A stretch of 64,000 nt of DNA from Prostheceraeus crozeri (lineage: Eukaryota > Platyhelminthes > Polycladida > Euryleptidae), in assembly GCA_907163375.1 (NCBI GenBank), contig CAJQUW010000891.1:62001-126000 (forward strand), given 5' to 3'. Position 1 is the first letter of the stretch, and each line of letters starts with the position of its first letter. Under the pieces are notes generated by a model. It was not told the DNA's origin, did not search any database, and saw only the letters and a list, made by a program, of their open reading frames with translations. A program made the translations under genes and the position numbers. Shown piece by piece: positions 17,420-27,416 of the stretch.

Positions 17420-18151
17420 ATGACTCAGAAAATGTATACAATCAGAGAGGAAGGTGACGCTTTTGAGCAAGATCTCTTGAAGCTTCGTCCGACACGAAAG
17501 GTGCAGGGGATTGGAAATACATTCTACTTTCAAACCTTGAATTATGGTGATGGCTTTTATCTTCAAGTTCCATTTTTCCACAGTAATGGCATGTCTACAT
17601 CAGGGTATAGCAATATTAGACAAATGCGAGTGACTTTTCCAAAATGGCAACAGGTGATTCTTAAAACTATTAACTCTTTCGCGAAAGAATGTGTTGAGCT
17701 GCCTGACAGTGCTCCCACTCATTGGAGAAAGGCATTAGAGGAAGGAGTTGGTTACAAGGAATTGCCGGAATTCAATACACTGTTTTTAAATTTATCGGAT
17801 CATTTTCAAGCATTCGATCTCTTTACAAACGCGATGGAATGTGAGGATCTCAAACGGGGTCGCTATATGGGCTTAGTGCACGTTACCGGACTTTATATTG
17901 GCTCACATGGTTCGACTGGTAAAGTCGCATCTTTACAAATGAAGGTTCTTCAACTTGTCTATGAGCCACTACCAATTGATAAATGCTTAATTAACATTGA
18001 TAAGACTGCTTCAAGTGATGGGAAGGAAGAGAGCAAAAAGCGAGGGCGGAAATCTAAAGATGGGAATCCTAAATTGAAGTTGAAGCGCCAAGATGCGGAC
18101 TTGAAAACTATCTATAATCGTTATTGTGATGAGGAAACCCAAATGTTTTAA
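17420..18151 (+). CDS. 243-aa unknown protein with basic tail, copy 2
   Basis: An intact 243-aa ORF. Residues 25-85 look like alternating beta strands (Gly-Asn-Thr-Phe-Tyr-Phe, Gly-Phe-Tyr-Leu-Gln-Val) followed by Arg-Val-Thr-Phe-Pro-Lys-Trp-Gln-Gln-Val and a helix. Residues 125-175 form a second strand-rich block. Residues 190-225 are strongly basic (Lys-Lys-Arg-Gly-Arg-Lys-Ser-Lys). The first block is faintly like PC4-type single-stranded-DNA-binding folds, which would fit a replication or packaging accessory protein, but I would not name it on this alone. It is followed by AATAAA and sits just upstream of the ATPase. Confidence 0.65.
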   Translation: MTQKMYTIREEGDAFEQDLLKLRPTRKVQGIGNTFYFQTLNYGDGFYLQVPFFHSNGMSTSGYSNIRQMRVTFPKWQQVILKTINSFAKECVELPDSAPTHWRKALEEGVGYKELPEFNTLFLNLSDHFQAFDLFTNAMECEDLKRGRYMGLVHVTGLYIGSHGSTGKVASLQMKVLQLVYEPLPIDKCLINIDKTASSDGKEESKKRGRKSKDGNPKLKLKRQDADLKTIYNRYCDEETQMF

Positions 18152-18276
18152 TTTGTAAATGTAAATTGAAGGTTTCTATTCTGAATGTTAATAAAGGTGA
18201 TCTGGAACATGTGTCTGTTTTGTTGTTCTAAGCAAAATTATCGGGATGATGAGTTTAATGTTAATGGAATTATAAG

Positions 18277-18912
18277 ATGACAGATTTTCGTCTATTCACT
18301 GATCGCACTATGTGTGTCGCTGGACCAAGTCAGTCCGGTAAAACTACATTTATAACTCAATTGCTACAATATAGAAATGAAATGTTTAACAAAGAAATTA
18401 TGAGAGTCAAATGGTATTATGGAATATTTCAACCACAACTACATTCTGCACTTCGCCAGAAAGGTTATGAGATGAAGCAAGGGTTGCCATCAACTGAGGA
18501 TATCAAAGCAGGTGACTTACTAGTATTAGATGATCTATTGCGTGAAAGCAAATCTTCAAAGGATGTAACTGAAATGTTCATTCAAACTGCACATCATAGG
18601 GAAGCTTTTATTATCTACATCACCCAAAACATCTTCGATGGAGGGAAAGAGCAAAGAACTAGAAGTTTAAATACACATTATTTGGCAATATTTAAAAATC
18701 CAAGAGATAGCAGTCAGATACATCATCTCAGTAGACAAATATTACCTCAACAACCTAAAGTACTTTCAAAAATATATGAAGATGTAACAAAGAAACCACA
18801 TGGCTATCTATTTATTGATCTAACCCAGGAATGTCCGGAACGACTTCGATTTCGAACAAATATCATACCTAATTCCGTTGAACCAATGACAGTTTTCTCG
18901 GTTCACAGTTAG
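18277..18912 (+). CDS. Packaging ATPase (FtsK/HerA type), copy 2
   Basis: A 211-aa ORF almost identical to 3473-4108, with the same Walker A (residues 16-23), Walker B (81-86) and Thr-Gln-Asn sensor. Open throughout. It would power genome packaging into a capsid, yet the neighbouring capsid gene is deleted in this copy, so any product would depend on capsid protein from elsewhere. Confidence 0.9.
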   Translation: MTDFRLFTDRTMCVAGPSQSGKTTFITQLLQYRNEMFNKEIMRVKWYYGIFQPQLHSALRQKGYEMKQGLPSTEDIKAGDLLVLDDLLRESKSSKDVTEMFIQTAHHREAFIIYITQNIFDGGKEQRTRSLNTHYLAIFKNPRDSSQIHHLSRQILPQQPKVLSKIYEDVTKKPHGYLFIDLTQECPERLRFRTNIIPNSVEPMTVFSVHS

Positions 18913-18921
18913 TTTTAAGCA

Positions 18922-19602
18922 ATGTACTTTGTTGCCTTATTATTTTCAAACATGTCGTATTCAAAGATGGTAGTCATTCCTCAAGAGGAGTATGTACAAT
19001 TGACTACATTACAAAGTGCACAGGAAGTCAAAAATATAGATCAACCTGTTACGAATCAACTTATGGAACTAACACAAAAGGATATGGAAATTCAGAAGAT
19101 TAAGGATTCCTATCGACGAATGCAGTTAGCAGCTGAAAACATTGATGAGAGGCGACAGATTCGTGACAAGTTGCAACGATTTATAACCTTGTCAACACCT
19201 CGACCATATCGTGTGCGCACTGAGCGATTATTTGACTTCATTGATCCACATGTGAAGTTCAATGAGAGAGGGGAGATAATAGATGAAACAACTGGTGATG
19301 TTATTAGAAATAGTCACATAGATGACCTTCTACAATATGCTGTCAGAGATGTAAGGCGAAAACTAGGTGCACCACAAGGGTGGACATATTTTCAGAAAAT
19401 TTTATCTGATCAAAATGTACCTTACAATATAATTGGAGGACCGACTGTGAATGAGTTGGATAAGGGGCACTTACAAGATGGATCAAAAAGTAAAACACCA
19501 ACGATGGCGGTCAAGCGAGAGCTTCATGATCCCGATTATCTTCAACCAAAAAGAGCTACTAGGCGCTCAATGCGTGTTGGGAAGGAGCATAGTAAATATT
19601 AA
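18922..19602 (+). CDS. Coiled-coil Polinton protein, copy 2
   Basis: A 226-aa ORF (216 aa from Met11 at 18952), equal to 4118-4798 with three or so substitutions. Coiled coil at about residues 25-90 and a basic tail. Function unknown. Confidence 0.65.
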   Translation: MYFVALLFSNMSYSKMVVIPQEEYVQLTTLQSAQEVKNIDQPVTNQLMELTQKDMEIQKIKDSYRRMQLAAENIDERRQIRDKLQRFITLSTPRPYRVRTERLFDFIDPHVKFNERGEIIDETTGDVIRNSHIDDLLQYAVRDVRRKLGAPQGWTYFQKILSDQNVPYNIIGGPTVNELDKGHLQDGSKSKTPTMAVKRELHDPDYLQPKRATRRSMRVGKEHSKY

Positions 19603-19769
19603 TCAAATATGAATTAAACCTTGCTTCTCTCATATCATGTCGTTACAAAAATTTTGCTGTTGTTTGAAATCTGCGCTCGAAGGTGAAGGAGCAGAGGGCA
19701 TAGAGGTTGATATCAATTGTGTTAGCCGTTGCTGTGCGAGTAATACGCGTGCAAATCAGAACAAAGACG

Positions 19770-20094
19770 ATGAGTACAGCAGAGAAACTCAGAAAGATTT
19801 ATTACGACTTAGATCACCCCGCAAGTTTCAGTCGTCCGGAGGTTCTAGCTCGTGCAGCAGGTGTGGGAATAGAGAAAGTCAAGAAGTGGTTGAGGAGTCA
19901 ACCGACTTACACTCTTCACAAAAATGTGAGAAAGCGGTTTCCAACGAGAAAATATGTTGTTAACAATATAGATAGTCAATGACAAGCGGACTTGGCTGAC
20001 ATGCAACAGATATCACAGTACAATGATGGCTATAAATACATCTTAACCGTAATAGATATTTTATCTCGCTATGCTTGGGCACGTGCGCTGAACA
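19770..20094 (+). pseudogene. Integrase, N-terminal remnant, copy 2
   Basis: From the ATG at 19770, this copy matches copy 1 through the helix-turn-helix zone, the shared TGA at 19979-19981, and the first catalytic Asp. It ends at about 20094, where a 1768-bp deletion joins it to the middle of the minor capsid gene. The second Asp, the Glu and the chromodomain are gone. The shared TGA shows that the integrase was already broken before the duplication. Confidence 0.85.
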
Positions 20095-20690
20095 AATGTT
20101 TCATGGGATATCCACGTATACAGCGAAGACATATTGGGTGATGATTTGTCTACTTCCATTGACCTTGTAAAAAGAGTTAATTTGAACATTGAAAGCTTGA
20201 AAACGCCATCTGAATTGTGTACGAAGTTAAATGAGTTTGGTGTAGATTACCTCGACGCAGATGAATATTTCTTTTCCTATGAACCACATAAAAAGCGCAT
20301 GGTTCTAAAGGTAGGGAAGAACCATTTTGTCAAGTTCGATAGCGTGTTAACGACCACATTGGGATTCTCAAATCAACTATTTATGAAGGCACATCAATAG
20401 GCGATACAGCCCCATCACTAGAGCGTGATATAAGTAACTTATACGTCTATTGTAACATTATTGAATATACAAGGGTTGGCGACATTGAGGCCCCACTTCT
20501 GCGCACATTTCCTCTCTCATCCGTGAGGAAGCAACTAATCAATCGAGAATTTTTTAACACAATGTATCTACCAATCAGCCGAAATTACATCAATAGAATT
20601 GACTTATCAATTCATGATGACGCAGGAGAAGTAGTACCGTTCTGTGGTGGTGTTGCTGTTTCGACCCTACATATTAGGTCACGAGAATAA
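20095..20690 (+). pseudogene. Probable minor capsid protein, C-terminal remnant, copy 2
   Basis: Matches 7059-7654. The front two thirds of the gene are missing through the deletion at 20094. An 88-aa piece is open (20134-20400), and the last conserved block continues in another frame to the TAA at 20688-20690. Confidence 0.65.
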
Positions 20691-21969
20691 GGCTGGCTGG
20701 CTGGCTGGATTACCCGACCCCGTCCCGCGGATAGGGGCGTGGCGGAACGCCACGGAGACCGAGGAGGCGGGCAACCCCCCACGGGCGATGCCAAAGATCA
20801 AAAACAGAGCCCGAGGACCCGAAGATAGCCGGTCGGGTAGAAGAGAGGGAGGGACAAGAGCACAGTAAGTGGGGTACATCGTGGTTTACACCACAAACAG
20901 GGCAGTCAGGAGAAGTGGACCTGCCAATCCTGTGAAGATAGGAGTTGAGAAGAAGGCTGTGGCCGTTGCAACGAAGACGTGAGAGCTCACAACGGACAGC
21001 GCGAGGGAGGGACAGCTCCTCAGTTGCTACGCTAGGGACTTGTGAAGAAATCAATGACGAACGAACGGAAGTCCTCCAGGAGTTGAACAGGGAATGACGA
21101 ATGAAGGACTTCAGAGAAGACAGACACTGAGGAGCTGCAGAGGGGAGAGAAGTGCCACTTTTGGCAAGCGCATCTGCAGTATCATTGCCACTGATGTTCG
21201 AGTGACCAGGAAGCCACTGCAATGACACTGAGATCGAGGAAGAGCAGAGGGACGACAAAGAGGACCAGACAGAGTAGACAGACGTGGACAACAGGGGCGA
21301 CGGGGGTGAAGAGAGCACGGTCAGAGCCGAGAGAGAGTCGGACAAGAGAAGAAGAGAGGAAAAGAGACACGAGGAGTGATGGGAAACGGACCAAGAGAGA
21401 GCATGCTGGATTGCAACCATTTCAGCTGTGAAGCTTGAACAGTGCGCACCAGCATGAAAGGAAAGAGAGAAAGTGGAAGAGCATGAAGAACAGTTTATGA
21501 AAACACCCGAGCCACCTGGTCCAAGTCGTCCAATAACGGAGCCGTCAGTCCAGATGGTCAGGTCAGCAACGGGGAGGGAGGAAAGGTGGTCTCGGACCAA
21601 AGCGGTGCGAAGAGGGACTGGGTCGGAACGGGAGCAGGGGGAGGACAGGGCTAGTGACACGGAGAACAGGGGAGGGGACCACGGGGGGAAGGGAGGGCAG
21701 GAGACCAGGAGCTCACGCGGAGAAGAAACAGGTGGAGAAAGTGGATGAGAAGTACAGAAGAAGCGCCACGAAGAGGAACGGACGCGCTTGGGGACAGAAA
21801 GGGTCGCTAGAGAGGACAAGGGAAACGAGGGTGGGAGGCGAAGAGCGCGCTCACAAGAGTAGAGCGACTGAGCAGTGAGGGTCACGGAGAGGGGAGGAAG
21901 TCCAGCTTCCAACAAAAGAAGAGGAATAGGAGTGGTCAAACAGCAGCCAGTGATCGCACGGCACGCGGA
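20691..21969 (-). mobile_element. LINE 3' fragment with intact RNase H ORF, copy 2
   Basis: A single 420-aa minus-strand ORF (20710-21972) is the C-terminal part of a non-LTR retrotransposon polyprotein. An RNase H domain is at about residues 135-270: Thr-Asp-Gly-Ser, the Glu of Thr-Ala-Glu-Met-Val, Leu-Leu-Ser-Asp-Ser, and Asn-Asp-Thr-Ala-Asp. The end has a Cys-Pro-Val-Cys-Gly ... His-Leu-Leu-Cys knuckle. The reverse transcriptase is absent, so the copy is 5'-truncated. The 3' end is a GGCT tetranucleotide run. GC-rich compared with the Polinton. The element lies exactly after the stop of the minor capsid gene, at the same junction as in copy 1. Confidence 0.82.
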
Positions 21970-22486
21970 CATTTACAGTAGTCCATCATATCAGAGCGGT
22001 TATCCCGTATTTGTTGGAGGAGGCATATTCGGTGCACTAAGACGTATGGTTCTTCCAACGCTCAAAAAGTATGGCGTACCAATCATGAAGCGTGTTGGAA
22101 GCAGGGCTTTAGATTTTGGTGCAAATGTTGCAGCTGATGCGCTTCAAGGTGAATCTATGAAAATGCGCGCGCAGCAATCTGCCATAGACGCATTAGATGA
22201 TTCAACAAAGACGAGACGTACAGTTCGGAAGAAGCGTAGGAAGCCAAGACAAGTTGGATCCGGTCGAGTTACTAAGCAAAGACGCAGGAAAAGTAAAAAG
22301 CCGACTAGAGCAGCACGTTCTAAATCTAGACGTCGAGTGAAAACAAGAAAGCGCAAACGAAATTCCACAGCGACTAGAAGCAAGTCAAAACGAAGGAAGA
22401 CAACACACATATATATAGAAAATCACACATATATACAAAATCTACAATTTGTTTTTCATGAAACATTTTTTTCAAATCACATATGA
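21970..22486 (+). pseudogene. pVI-like basic protein, both ends altered, copy 2
   Basis: Matches 8344-8781. The normal start is lost because the LINE joins directly to codon 3 or so; the reading frame stays open back into the LINE antisense strand (ORF from 21875). At the 3' end the 1.8-kb capsid/protease deletion fuses the basic tail to about 25 codons of unrelated sequence. Whether any protein is made is doubtful. Confidence 0.6.
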
Positions 22487-22994
22487 GGGGAGGCACATCA
22501 CTTATGTCTGTAATGCCGGTTATCACAATCTTTCCATTATGGAACACATGAACATGATATGGATGCCAGTTAGTCAATTGAGCTGCTGGAAATAACTCCA
22601 CTTCATAAGTTAGATTATGTGATGATGTAACTTTACGGAAGTCATAGTGGTAGTGCAATTCACATAACACGGTCATTGTCTTCACTTTCCAATCAGATAA
22701 TGAATCACCAAGTAAATGTTCCAAAGTAAAGTGCAGATATGAGAGATCACCCTCCATGACCCTTCCAATACATTGGATTGTTCCATTTGGAAAGAATAGG
22801 ATAGTGAGAGATTTATCCTTCCTCTGAATCCTCCATGTTAACATTGAGGGTCTTCCAAGATGTAAGCTCGTTGTCGGCTTCAATCTGCGTTTTATCAGTA
22901 ACCATTGTTTTCGGTTGGGTATATTCCTCTCGATCTCTTGTAGATCGAGTTTTGAGTTTGCTTTTGTAGTTAACATCCGATTTACAACTTCCAA
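22374..22994 (-). CDS. TBP-like protein, copy 2
   Basis: Same TBP-like core as 10661-11215, with a few substitutions. This frame stays open upstream to a stop at 23097-23099, giving about 34 more codons that include Trp-Glu-Thr-Phe-Thr-Arg and Gly-Gly-His-Gln-Thr, and it overlaps the end of the next minus-strand ORF (23030-23395) in another frame. No ATG starts the long frame, so it may be the C-terminal half of a longer, now frameshifted gene. At the 3' end two extra T bases alter the last codons and extend the tail into deletion-junction sequence. Confidence 0.58.
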   Translation of the reverse strand: MEVVNRMLTTKANSKLDLQEIERNIPNRKQWLLIKRRLKPTTSLHLGRPSMLTWRIQRKDKSLTILFFPNGTIQCIGRVMEGDLSYLHFTLEHLLGDSLSDWKVKTMTVLCELHYHYDFRKVTSSHNLTYEVELFPAAQLTNWHPYHVHVFHNGKIVITGITDISDVPPLICDLKKMFHEKQIVDFVYMCDFLYICVLSSFVLTCF

Positions 22995-23029
22995 CCTTGT
23001 TTGATGTCCTCCATCTTTAATGAATGACG

Positions 23030-23395
23030 TTATGTGTGGCAGTATCTCCCTTGTAAAGGTTTCCCATGTGACGTCACTGAAAGGAAAAATCGATATTCAA
23101 CATCTTCCCGTTTTGGTGAACAGACGTATAGTTTGACTGATGAATCACACTTTATCCATGCCTGGTCATCGAGAGGAATCTTGATCCGAGTCTTATGGTT
23201 GACAATGAGATCAGCGAAGTCTTTCGGTGACGGCAATGAGTCAATACTAATGCAAACGCCACGATGTTTTCGAACACTATTTGCTATTGAATTACGAAAT
23301 GCTATTCTTTTAGAATTTGTTATGTGAACGTTTTGAACGTCACTAAGTTTCCATGTTCTAATGTAATGAGGCATGTTCCGAAAGCTATGTTTCAA
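23030..23395 (-). CDS. Unknown ORF upstream of TBP-like gene
   Basis: A 121-aa minus-strand ORF with Trp-Lys-Leu-Ser-Asp-Val, a Ser-Ile-Asp-Ser-Leu-Pro-Ser-Pro segment and Val-Lys-Leu-Tyr-Val-Cys-Ser. No family recognised. It ends inside the 5' extension of the TBP-like frame (overlap about 67 nt), so the two could be one gene split by a frameshift near 23080, the point where copies 1 and 2 also part. Copy 1 lacks it entirely. Confidence 0.45.
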   Translation of the reverse strand: MKHSFRNMPHYIRTWKLSDVQNVHITNSKRIAFRNSIANSVRKHRGVCISIDSLPSPKDFADLIVNHKTRIKIPLDDQAWIKCDSSVKLYVCSPKREDVEYRFFLSVTSHGKPLQGRYCHT

Positions 23396-23439
23396 ATTTA
23401 AGTTTAATGTTTGCTTAAAGATTGTTATTATATTAACCT

Positions 23440-23610
23440 AACATATCGGAATGATGTTGAGCACAAAGTCTTCACATATCGATTCACATTAGGACTCCCT
23501 ATTTATTAGTAATCATTTCTACATATCGGAAAGATGTAGAAATTTCAATTTTGGTAAGACTACTTATGTATTAGTAAGTGTTGCCAGATGTCGGAAGATG
23601 CAGCAATCGC
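23440..23610. repeat. Three spaced ATCGGAA(T/A)GATGT repeats
   Basis: The motif CATATCGGAA-x-GATGT occurs at about 23443 and 23521, with a weaker match (GATGTCGGAAGATGCAG) at about 23587, spaced roughly 70-78 bp. They lie between the polymerase 3' end and the next minus-strand ORF. Confidence 0.5.
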
Positions 23611-23658
23611 AAGATGTATTACAAGTGGAATATTGTATTGTTTTTATTTAGACTTATT

Positions 23659-26600
23659 CTACATCACCTGTGACAGGAAGGCATCTCCTTCTCTTCGACG
23701 GTGGAGACCTAGGCTGTAGTGTCCATATGGTAATGATAAATTTTTATCTATCCAACAGCGCTTATCCTCCCAAAGGGACAGACCTCGTTTCCTAAATGAT
23801 TTAGTGCAAACTGTGTGATTTTTTGAATTTATAATTGTCATGTCTTCAATTGCATCGCTCTCACTATAATAGACACTACTATAGTCATTGTGTGTCAATT
23901 TTTTTAACTGCTGCTCTCTGAATTCCTTTAGCGCGCTTGATGCTGTGATTCAGTGTCTAGATATTTCATGGAATACATTTTCGGTTTTAGTAGGATTATT
24001 TTCTCAAGCAACTCTCCTGCACACTCATCCTTAAAACAACCTAATCTAGCTTTGTTTGTGTTTGAGTATAGTCGGTGATGACTGTCATAGCTTGAGGAGT
24101 CAAACTTTTCAACGAAGTATAGCAGTATATCCTCCCGACGGACAGATGGTGAGGTGTATCAACGAAAAAAGAAACTGTCGGTGTCACCTCTACAAAGCCG
24201 TGTTCTATTTATTAGTGGACATCCTTTTAGTGTAATATAATTGGTATACTTCTAGCTTACTATAGTCAAGTACTGCTTGACCAACATCAATCAATTTATT
24301 TAAAACTATAGAAGGTTTATATATTTCCATACCAGCCAGATCGTCATCAAATATCCTATGTTGAACATAGAGAGGATGATTTGATAGCTTTAGCAGCTGT
24401 TTCTCACTGTTGACAAGTTTGACAAGTTGACAAGTTCTTACATTTTCCATTGTTTTACCATATAAAGAATTATTTTTCAATTTATAGAATGACTTTTCGA
24501 AGTCAGTATTTGATTGAGCCCTCTTTTGAGAGTTCATATCAATATACCCTTTTAACCAAGGTTTTTGTGTGAATTTTATGCCACTATGTATCCTTTCGAT
24601 TCTCATGCCCATGGACAAATAGAATTTCAAAATTGAGTAGTGGACTACTTAATTTTCCCTATCAAATTGATGCAGCAGAAGTTTCTTGATCGAAATAAAA
24701 TTTGTATTTGGTCTTATTTTTTCATATAGATTTTTCATATATTCTGAAAGCATTTTCTTCTCAATCATCTGCATTTCTGGAGCTAATGGGAAATCGGCAG
24801 TGTCATCATGAATGGCTGCGGGATACTCTAAATCTAAGTCGAAAACGTAGCCGATTTCACCATCACCATCTATGTTTTGAATATTTTGTTCATTTAAGAA
24901 ATGGTCTATCTCGTTTTCATTCAACCATTTAAAATTTGAGTGGGGTAGATTCCTACGAAGTGAGGAACCGTGAAGGTTATTGACATCGAAGTAGGCCAAG
25001 TGTCGACTTTCATGTGCATTATTTCCTAATTCGGCAATACACGCACTTGCTCTGTAGATATTGGTGACAGTCATTCCCCCTCTTATTCCTCGTTCAAATA
25101 GATTATACATGTTTTCATCCTGTATATACTGCGGAGGATCATTGGAAGAGAAATTTAATGCTGAGATAAAGCTAAGATGTGGAAGACTCACAAAATGTAC
25201 TGGGTGGACTTCATCCTCACGTTTACTCAATGCTCTAAAAACCTCAAATATGTCTGTCAATAATAAAACATCCAATTTTAGATATGCTAGCATGTAGTCA
25301 CCAAATGTGTTACAGTTAAACTCAATCCATGCCTTGTTAGCATGCTCATATTCACTATCGGAACAAAGCTCACGACTAAGGTCATTATAAAATTCTACTT
25401 GTGGCGGCAGACAGTCTTCCGTCAACGTGTTTAAGTTTTTGAAGTATGAATGTGGGAACACTCCTTTCTGATATAGAACATCATCACTCAATTGTGGAAA
25501 TTCTGTCTTTAATGTCTCTACGTGCTCATATGATTGCAAACCCTTAGCTAGTTCACTCAAGGGTGCACTCAAAAATTGATATGAGTCGAAGAATTTAGTT
25601 TAAAGTATACTGTTTTTCCTCTGTATTCATTTACCGGAACACTGGCGGATAAAGTTATATATTTTTCAGCAGTTGCTGCTACAACATCTAATTTCCAAGA
25701 ATTCATTCTTCCAATTGCTTTATAGCAAATTATGTGGCTATCATAGTTTTTGAAATTTAAGGAAAAATATGGGGAGCTCCCGTCTATTTAGTCTCAATCG
25801 GAGATTGCATTTTCTACACAATGTTTGCCTGTATCGTCCGGCGATGTGATCGTGATCACGAACTTTCACGACTTCATCGGTGAATTTAGATTTACATTTG
25901 TTACAACTGTCTGCATTCTCATGTTTTACTTTTTCATCTGCTGTCAATGTAATTGGCCGCCTAGTGGTTGCACATTGGTTGTCATATAAATTTTGAGCTA
26001 CATTTTCCAAGTGATGCAAGAAATTAATAATGCAATTGTCTCCCTCAAAGAGAAAATACTTGTTTTCAAATTTTGATTGAAGGCATTATGCCAAACATGA
26101 TAAGCGCCAATTGCCGCAGGTTAATCTATTTTATTATCGATGTAGCACTCTATATCTGCATAAATTACTAAAGGAGGACTAAATTGATATTCCATGCTAC
26201 TTGTTACTACTTTTAGATCTGTCGGCATTTTTTCTATTTGTGCTTTTCCTCGAATGCAAAACTGGAAGTGTCGTTCTAGTGTTGTGTGGAAATGCCTTCA
26301 TGTTAAGCTCAAATGTCCACTTACTATACGACTTCATATCGTTTCTTGAATAAGGTACTTCATTATAATGTAATATCGATAAAACTGCATATATGAAACA
26401 ATCACTTGCATTTGAATTGACATTAATGACAGCTCTGGAGTTCTTCAATTTCTTTGGTAGAGGAAATGATTGTCCACCTGTCATTATTGGACTTGTTATT
26501 ACATTGAACTCTATATTTTGTACATTATCTATAATCCAATTGCTACCCTTCTTTGTGAAGGCTTCAGTATGATTTATTAGACTATTTAGATGATCCTGAA

Positions 26601-27240
26601 ACCAAGAATCATAGTCATAAATATAGTTTGAGGATGATGAGGTAAAGTGTGCGAGAAAAGCTTCTTCTTCTTGAGGATTAGAACGAACATAACGAATTTG
26701 TGCAATTAGACGAACACGCAGTTGATAACTTGTTAGTAAGTCAGACACTAAATCTGCTAACACGGAACGCATGCTTTCTAAAAATGATCTTATGTCCAAA
26801 GTAGGCGTTGTTGGCGTGATGTCATACACGCGGGCGTGGCCATTGAGTGCGCTTTCGCTAAGACTTATTGTTCCATGGTTTTTATGCACATTCATCTCAG
26901 TACTTGTATTATGCACATTCATATGCTGACAAAATCTACTGATAGAGTTATACGTCCTACCACACCGAGAGCAGTATTGCATAAAGCTTCGCTTATTAGT
27001 TGAAGCGCTGGTTGTTGGCTTGGAAGCGCTTATACTTTGATTATTTGAATTTGTCTCTATTATGCTATCATTCGGTTTATCTTTACATACAAGTTTATGT
27101 CTCTTAAGATTATCCATCCTATTCGTCTTGTATGGACACTTGCTACATTGATGAGTTTTTCCTAACTTGCAAAATTTTTCATGACGTTGCAAATTGCCCA
27201 TGAGAGTAAATACTTTTCCACACTTGGTACAGACAACCAT
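23659..27240 (-). pseudogene. Protein-primed family B DNA polymerase, broken
   Basis: About 1190 codons, the usual Polinton size, in five open pieces (26197-27240, 25741-26019, 24649-25572, 24205-24630, 23659-23898). The N-terminus has three C2H2 zinc fingers (Cys-x2-Cys-x12-His starts at residues 4, 33 and 90), then the Polinton leader block (Leu-Pro-Lys-Lys-Leu, Ala-Val-Ile-Asn-Val, Asp-Cys-Phe). Next comes a zinc/His motif Asp-His-Asp-His-Ile-Ala-Gly-Arg-Tyr-Arg with Cys-x2-Cys pairs, like endonuclease VII. Polymerase motif A is Tyr-Phe-Asp-Val-Asn-Asn-Leu-His-Gly; motif B is Lys-Asn-Asn-Ser-Leu-Tyr-Gly-Lys-Thr; motif C is Gly-Asp-Thr-Asp-Ser-Phe at 24171-24188, out of frame. Frameshifts separate all pieces. 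The enzyme would replicate the linear genome using a protein primer. Confidence 0.85.
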
Positions 27241-27270
27241 GATTATTGATGAGGATAATAAATTAACAAG

Positions 27271-27280
27271 CCTTTATATA
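27271..27280 (-). promoter_or_regulatory. TATA box of polymerase gene
   Basis: TATATAAAGG on the minus strand, 31 nt upstream of the polymerase ATG at 27240. Close to the TATATAAGGA boxes of the + strand genes. Confidence 0.6.
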
Positions 27281-27416
27281 CATCTATCATCCGATGACGT
27301 CAGCGTCATCACTAGCCAATAGCATGTGTTCCCATCTGATGTAAAGAGAAAACACACACAATTTCAACAATTATTTTTTTTCAAAATAGAAGAAAATAGA
27401 AGTCAAAGTAATGAAG

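Noticed and set aside
20644..21878. Plus-strand Arg-rich ORFs over the LINE
   Set aside because: Shadows of the minus-strand RNase H ORF; GC-rich sequence gives long open frames.
11979..23081. Tandem Polintons as two independent insertions
   Set aside because: Shared stop codon, LINE insertion and frame break argue for duplication of one defective copy.
23034..23327. Plus-strand 97-aa ORF
   Set aside because: Antisense to the unknown minus-strand ORF with no motif.
24702..25297. Plus-strand ORFs over the polymerase
   Set aside because: Antisense shadows of polymerase coding sequence.
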